Shown here: positions 60,501 to 64,000 of the stretch, in pieces
How positions within the stretch are numbered: the first letter of the stretch is position 1
Layout: every line of letters starts with the position of its first letter
Source of the DNA: Acidovorax sp. NCPPB 4044
GTDB lineage: Bacteria; Pseudomonadota; Gammaproteobacteria; Burkholderiales; Burkholderiaceae_C
Assembly: GCF_028069655.1 (NCBI RefSeq)
Contig: NZ_JAMCOS010000001.1
Location: forward strand, 2,076,001 to 2,140,000
Direction: 5' to 3'
DNA: 64,000 nucleotides
The notes under the pieces: model-generated
Seen by the model: only the letters and a program-made list of their open reading frames with translations
Databases searched by the model: none
What the model was told of the DNA's origin: nothing
Program-made: the position numbers and the translations under genes

Positions 60501-60759
60501 GGCCTTGACCCGCCTGCGGCCAGTGCTCATGACCGCGCTGGTCGCCTCGCTGGGCTTCATACCCATGGCGATCGCTACCGGTACGGGCGCCGAGGTCCAG
60601 CGACCATTGGCAACGGTGGTGATCGGCGGGATCCTTTCTTCAACCCTGCTTACCCTGCTGGTGCTGCCCATCCTCTACCGGCTGGCACACCGGCCCGATG
60701 AGCAGGACGAAGACGTCTCCGCAGAGCCGACTCACCCGAACGCGCCCTCAACGGTGTGA
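57574..60759 (+). CDS. czcA: CzcA heavy-metal RND transporter
   Basis: 1061-residue HME-RND pump for Co/Zn/Cd. The helix-4 motif DFGIIIDGAVVIVEN carries the two Asp and one Glu of the proton relay typical of the divalent HME-1 type, and differs from the Cus form at 24659. It has 12 helices and two periplasmic loops. It lies 14 bp after czcB and exports divalent cations from periplasm to outside. Confidence 0.95.
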   Translation: MFEKLIRFSIEQRWLVLLAVLAMAALGVFNYQKLPIDAVPDITNVQVQINTQASGYSPLETEQRVTYPIETVMAGLPNLEQTRSLSRYGLSQVTVIFKDGTDIYFARQLVNERIQEARDRLPAGITPAMGPISTGLGEIYLWTVETKDGAKKPDGTPYTATDLREIQDWIIKPQLRNVPGVTEINSIGGFAKEYQIAPSPERLASLGVTLQDIVTAIDRNNGNVGAGYIEKRGEQYLIRAPGQVRTLEDIGNVILSSANGVPVRIRDVAEVGIGRELRTGAATDNGREVVLGTVFMLIGENSRTVSQAVDKKMIEVNRSLPEGVHAVTVYDRTVLVDKAISTVKKNLLEGAILVIVILFLFLGNIRAAIITATVIPLSMLFTFTGMVSYKVSANLMSLGALDFGIIIDGAVVIVENCVRRLAHAQAHYGRPLTRAERFHEVFLASKESRRALLFGQLIIMVVYLPIFALTGVEGKMFHPMAFTVVAALVGAMILSVTFIPAAVALFIGNKVSEKENFLLGGAKRLYAPLLDRVMGAKAVVLSVAAVAVVLCGLIATRMGSEFVPNLNEGDFAIQALRIPGTSLSQSVAMQQQIEKTLKAKFPEIERIFARTGTAEIASDPMPPNISDGYIMLKPMSEWPEPRKTRDELLAAIQGVIGKIPGNNYEFSQPIQLRFNELISGVRSDVAVKIFGDDMDVLNKTAEEVSAMLQKIQGASEVKVEQTTGLPMLTVNIDRQKAARYGLNVADIQETVATAIGGREAGTLFEGDRRFDILVRLPETLRNDLEGMKRLPIPLPRSASGTEARTNFIPLGEVASFELAPGPNQVSRENGKRRIVVSANVRGRDVGSFVSDAEQGLAQIKIPTGYWTSWGGTFENLQSATRRLQIVVPASLLLVFVLLFAMFGNVKDGLLVFTGIPFALTGGILALWLRDIPMSISAAVGFIALSGVAVLNGLVMISYIRSLREEGVPLDTAIREGALTRLRPVLMTALVASLGFIPMAIATGTGAEVQRPLATVVIGGILSSTLLTLLVLPILYRLAHRPDEQDEDVSAEPTHPNAPSTV

Positions 60760-60827
60760 CAGCGGCCGGTTCATCCCGCGATGAACCGGCAACTACCTCT
60801 CTCCCTCAACTTAATCAAGGAAGATCC

Positions 60828-61214
60828 ATGAAAATCTCTCAACTGCTGACTGCTTTGGCCCTCGCTGTTTCGGGCACAGCCTTCGCCGCCGACAAGCATG
60901 CCGATGGCCATGAAATCAAACCCATGCACGGTGGCGCCGTGGCTGAAGCCAAGGACATCGACTATGAACTGGTTGCCAAGCCCGACAAGCTGCAGCTGTA
61001 CATGCGCGACCACGGAAAGCCTTTGGATCCCTCGGGTATGGCAGCCAAGATAACGCTGCTGTCCGGCAGCGACAAACAAGAAGCGCAGCTCCAGCCGGTG
61101 GATGGGAAGCTGGAGGTGACGGGCAGCTTCAAGGTCGCGGCAGGCAGCAAGGCCGTTGTTGCGGTGACCAAAGCAGGAAAGACCATCGCTTCCGTACGTT
61201 TCACCTTGAAGTAA
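60828..61214 (+). CDS. Small exported protein of the czc operon
   Basis: 128-residue protein with a signal peptide (LLTALALAVSGTAFA). The mature domain (HADGHEIKPMHGG, then beta-rich sequence ending TIASVRFTLK) may be a periplasmic metal-binding protein, comparable in position to CzcE/CzcJ-type genes. No closer family is recognised. AAGGAAGATCC precedes ATG 60828. Confidence 0.75.
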   Translation: MKISQLLTALALAVSGTAFAADKHADGHEIKPMHGGAVAEAKDIDYELVAKPDKLQLYMRDHGKPLDPSGMAAKITLLSGSDKQEAQLQPVDGKLEVTGSFKVAAGSKAVVAVTKAGKTIASVRFTLK

Positions 61215-61264
61215 TCGCGCGGGACTACAGCATCTATCGCGGCACTTTTCGCCGAACTGCGTAC

Positions 61265-61639
61265 ATGCGCACAGGGCCTGCGCAGCTCGGCAATACGCGG
61301 TGGAAGCGGCACTCAGTGGGGGCGGTCCATGTTCCAGCGAATCCCGGCAGGAAATCTGTCACTCAAGCTGACCTGGATATGGCTGAGCCTATTGGTTTGC
61401 GCCATCACCTTCTGGCAGCTGCGAAAGCTGTGGATCCGGTACGTACGCCCACTCGACAGCAAGGCAAAGTACAGCTTGAAGTTGGCTCGACGGTTTCAGC
61501 AGCGGCAGTTGACCAGATTGAAGTTGAAATCAATGCGCAAGGCTCGGAAGCGCTGCAAGCGCTGAGGCGCACATGCTTTCTGCGCGGGGCCCAAATGCCG
61601 CACATGTACTCATACGTCGCGCACTCCTCCACCAACTGA
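61265..61639 (+). CDS. Uncertain hypothetical protein upstream of czcR
   Basis: A 124-codon frame with a plausible coding pattern in its middle ([18 protein letters not shown] and [16 protein letters not shown]) but no recognised domain. A second overlapping frame (61329-61565) encodes a short hydrophobic segment with a basic tail and cannot be excluded as the real gene. At most one of the two is likely real. Confidence 0.3.
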   Translation: MRTGPAQLGNTRWKRHSVGAVHVPANPGRKSVTQADLDMAEPIGLRHHLLAAAKAVDPVRTPTRQQGKVQLEVGSTVSAAAVDQIEVEINAQGSEALQALRRTCFLRGAQMPHMYSYVAHSSTN

Positions 61640-61662
61640 CACAGTCTCAGCCAATACCAGCT

Positions 61663-62349
61663 ATGAAAATTCTGCTCATTGAGGATGAGGTCAAACTGTC
61701 GGCGTATCTGCGCAAAGGTCTCGGGGAAGCGGGTTTCAACGTCGATGCGGTTCATAACGGCGTCGATGGCTTGCACATGGCTCTTGAAGGAGCACACGAC
61801 CTCGTGATTCTTGACGCCATGCTTCCCGGTATTGATGGTTTTACGGTGTTGACGGCGCTGCGAAAGTCCAAGCAGACGCCTGTGTTGATGCTGACCGCGA
61901 GGGTTAGCGTAGAAGACCGCGTTCTAGGACTACAGACAGGAGCGGATGACTACCTGGTCAAGCCCTTCGCATTTTCAGAACTCAATGCTCGCATTCAAGT
62001 GCTGCTGCGGCGTTCGCACGGGGCCAAGGACAAAAGTGAGTCGAACTTGCTCCGCGTTTCCGATCTTGAATTGGATCTTGTGCGTCGCAAGGCGACTCGG
62101 GCGGGGCAGAGGGTCGATCTCACGGCTAAGGAATTTCTGTTGCTGACGCTCTTCTTGCGAAGGAAGGGTGAGGTGCTTTCTCGCACAGAAATCGCCGAGC
62201 AGGTCTGGGACATGAACTTCGACAGCGACACCAATGCCGTGGAGGTGGCGATCCGCCGCTTGCGCAGCAAGATGGACTCCCCGTTTGAAAAGCCGCTGCT
62301 TCACACGATACGAGGCATGGGCTACGTGTTGGAGGAGCGGGGCCGATGA
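61663..62349 (+). CDS. czcR: Heavy-metal response regulator CzcR
   Basis: 228-residue OmpR-type regulator with [16 protein letters not shown], phosphoacceptor Asp in [13 protein letters not shown], and DDYLVKPF. The winged helix ends [10 protein letters not shown]. It is about half identical by eye to CopR at 44776. ATG 61663 is the canonical MKILLIEDE start. Its stop overlaps the czcS start by four bases. Confidence 0.93.
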   Translation: MKILLIEDEVKLSAYLRKGLGEAGFNVDAVHNGVDGLHMALEGAHDLVILDAMLPGIDGFTVLTALRKSKQTPVLMLTARVSVEDRVLGLQTGADDYLVKPFAFSELNARIQVLLRRSHGAKDKSESNLLRVSDLELDLVRRKATRAGQRVDLTAKEFLLLTLFLRRKGEVLSRTEIAEQVWDMNFDSDTNAVEVAIRRLRSKMDSPFEKPLLHTIRGMGYVLEERGR

Positions 62350-63725
62350 GTCGCGATCTGCCTCGTTCATTGCGCCAGCGCTTGTCTTGGTGGCTTGCGG
62401 CGCAAAGTTTCGCCGGCCTCGGAGGTGTCTGCCTGGTGGTGTACCTCGTGACTGCCATGAATCTGTCCGAGAGACAGACGGACATGCTGTCTCAGAAAGA
62501 GAACATTGTTCGCCATCTCCTGAGTACCGGTGAGCATTCCGTTCGAGAAACCTCGCGGGAACATCCGCTTAGTGACTTCTTGATTGGCCATGAGAACTTC
62601 CGCCTCGTCGTCCGATCAAGCGATGGGCATTTGCTGTTCCCCCTGGTCGAACCGAGTGTTCAGGACATGAACGTGGCCGCAAGGAGCTTCGAGGTAGCGG
62701 CGCAATCGGGTAGCGGCCCTGCGCTCCGGGTCACGCTGTCCATGGATGTAGCGGACGACCAGAAACACCTCCAGCGACTGGCGTTGACCCTGGCCATTGC
62801 CGCAGTAGTGGGGACACTGGTCGTCTCTCTGGGCGGCCTGTCAATTGTTCACTTTGGGCTGGCACCGATTCGCAAGCTTGCGAAGCAGGTTCAAGCGCTT
62901 TCTGCGGACAATCTGGACCAGCGATTGGACAGCTCGGGACAGCCCTCAGAACTGGTGCCTTTGGTGCAACAGTTCAACGGCTTGCTGGGTAGGCTCAATC
63001 AAGCCTACACCCAACTGGAAGGCTTCAATGCAGATGTTGCACATGAACTTTGCACTCCGCTGGCAACGCTGCTTGCCAGCAACGAGTTGGCGCTTCGCCG
63101 CCCAGCCAGCTTTGACCTCCAGGAAGTGCTGTCTTCAAATCTGGAAGAGCTTCACCGACTGACGGGCATCGTGAATGACATGCTTTTTCTCTCCCAGGCT
63201 GATCGCGGAGCAGTCGCACGCCGAACGCATACCCCGAGCTTGGCGGCCGTTGTTCAGCACGTGGTGGACTACCACGATGCTGCCTTGTCGGAGGCTGAAT
63301 TGGAACTCCGTATTTTGGGAGATGCAGTTGGTGACTTTGATGAGCCTCTGCTTAGGCGAGCGCTGTCAAATCTGATTGGCAATGCCACTCGCTATGCCCA
63401 CAGGGGTACCACAGTCGTCGTAAGTATCGAACAGGCGGCCGAAGGGCGCGTGCGCATCTCCGTCAGCAATGTTGGGCAGACAGTGCCTGAGGAAGTTCTG
63501 GAAAGAATCTTTGATCGGTTTTTTAGAGCTTCGGCCTCTCGATCACATAGCGAGCAGAATCACGGATTGGGCTTGGCAATCACTGCAGCAATTGCACGGA
63601 TGCATGCTGGCCACCCAATCGCCAGCAGCAGCGAAGGCGTGACGAGAATCGGACTGGAAATGTGCAGCACGCCACCTGGGCGGCGTGCTGCTGAAGACCC
63701 TCTACGGGTAGCTCACATATCGTAG
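62346..63725 (+). CDS. czcS: Heavy-metal sensor kinase CzcS with altered H-box
   Basis: 459-residue sensor kinase. It has an N-terminal helix ([19 protein letters not shown]), a periplasmic loop of about 100 residues, a second helix ([19 protein letters not shown]), HAMP, and an H-box reading [15 protein letters not shown]. The phospho-accepting His is intact, but the almost invariant Arg of HELRTPL is Cys. N-box ([13 protein letters not shown]) and G-box (HGLGLAI) follow. It is coupled to czcR. Activity may be altered. Confidence 0.92.
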   Translation: MSRDLPRSLRQRLSWWLAAQSFAGLGGVCLVVYLVTAMNLSERQTDMLSQKENIVRHLLSTGEHSVRETSREHPLSDFLIGHENFRLVVRSSDGHLLFPLVEPSVQDMNVAARSFEVAAQSGSGPALRVTLSMDVADDQKHLQRLALTLAIAAVVGTLVVSLGGLSIVHFGLAPIRKLAKQVQALSADNLDQRLDSSGQPSELVPLVQQFNGLLGRLNQAYTQLEGFNADVAHELCTPLATLLASNELALRRPASFDLQEVLSSNLEELHRLTGIVNDMLFLSQADRGAVARRTHTPSLAAVVQHVVDYHDAALSEAELELRILGDAVGDFDEPLLRRALSNLIGNATRYAHRGTTVVVSIEQAAEGRVRISVSNVGQTVPEEVLERIFDRFFRASASRSHSEQNHGLGLAITAAIARMHAGHPIASSSEGVTRIGLEMCSTPPGRRAAEDPLRVAHIS

Positions 63726-63788
63726 ACAACCGTTCGTTGCCGATCGTTGGCGCTACCCATCGCGAGCCTTCCTATGACCGATAGATAC

Positions 63789-64000
63789 TCAGGGTGCAGG
63801 TACGTTTGCAACTGGTGCTCCAACACGGCGCAGGGCCCAACTTGGATGCTTTTGAGCACGTTCAAGGTCCGCCAAGACCTCTTCCCGGGTCAACGCCGTA
63901 CCTTTGACTGGAACCGGAGCGCCAAAGCGGTGGTACTGCCACAGGCCATCCTTCTTGGATTGCTCCATGTCTGCGACGATCTGATCACGTGACTTCCCTT
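63789..64000 (-). CDS. DUF4148-like protein, C-terminal part
   Basis: The last 69 residues of a minus-strand protein whose start lies beyond the window. It includes SRDQIVADMEQSKKDGLWQ, GTALTREEVLADLERAQKHP and RRVGAPVANVPAP, two DUF4148-like units. Same family as the genes at 40217 and 40685. It converges with czcS. Confidence 0.7.
   Translation of the reverse strand, partial: GKSRDQIVADMEQSKKDGLWQYHRFGAPVPVKGTALTREEVLADLERAQKHPSWALRRVGAPVANVPAP

Overview
The window looks like chromosome of a high-GC betaproteobacterium of the Comamonadaceae type (Acidovorax, Comamonas, Delftia or Alicycliphilus-like). This is inferred from the AcnD/PrpF form of the methylcitrate cycle, the adjacent metR/metE pair, several DUF4148 proteins next to metal operons and a complete czcI-CBA-RS locus. 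Genus cannot be settled from the sequence alone.

Region 1 (1-8354) is ordinary core metabolism: the 3' end of prpC, then acnD, prpF and a lyase of the isocitrate lyase/PEP mutase family, followed by metR and the divergent metE.

Region 2 (about 8492-10846) is a compact 2.3-kb integrated element bounded by two dif-like sites with an identical TGTATA core. It carries a rolling-circle HUH replication protein, an unknown protein and a homologue of the XafT/VC1465 Xer-recombination activator. It therefore looks like a TLC-satellite-type IMEX (integrative mobile element exploiting Xer). When the circle is reconstructed on paper, the activator gene regains an in-frame ATG and a ribosome binding site from the other end of the element. 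Integration separates the gene from its start. I consider this the most interesting observation in the window.

Region 3 (10.9-19.2 kb) is a patchwork: two fragments of one transposase type in swapped order, a 5'-truncated polymorphic toxin whose tip is cut off by an in-frame amber codon, its presumed immunity gene, two HAD-fold genes, a XRE regulator with a repeated operator-like motif, a lone 'mobile mystery protein A', a MbcA/ParS-type antitoxin and a thioesterase.

Region 4 (19.4-64 kb) is a large metal-resistance island. It holds a metal-binding pair (19.5-20.3 kb); a degenerate mercury module with nested Tn21-like and Tn5053-like terminal repeats (20.6-24.6 kb); cusCBA with a Cu/Ag P-type ATPase (24.7-33.9 kb); sulP and a universal stress protein; arsRC-acr3-arsH; two DUF4148 proteins; an unusual HhH/nuclease-like protein; copRS with a divergent periplasmic copper operon (TolC-like protein, multicopper oxidase, cupredoxin, CusF); cueR-copZ-copA; and czcI-czcCBA-czcRS.

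Together these genes cover cytoplasmic export (P-type ATPases, Acr3), periplasm-to-outside RND pumping (Cus, Czc), periplasmic oxidation and binding (multicopper oxidase, cupredoxin, CusF, Met-rich lipoprotein), reduction (MerA, ArsC) and sensing (MerR, CueR, ArsR, CopRS, CzcRS).
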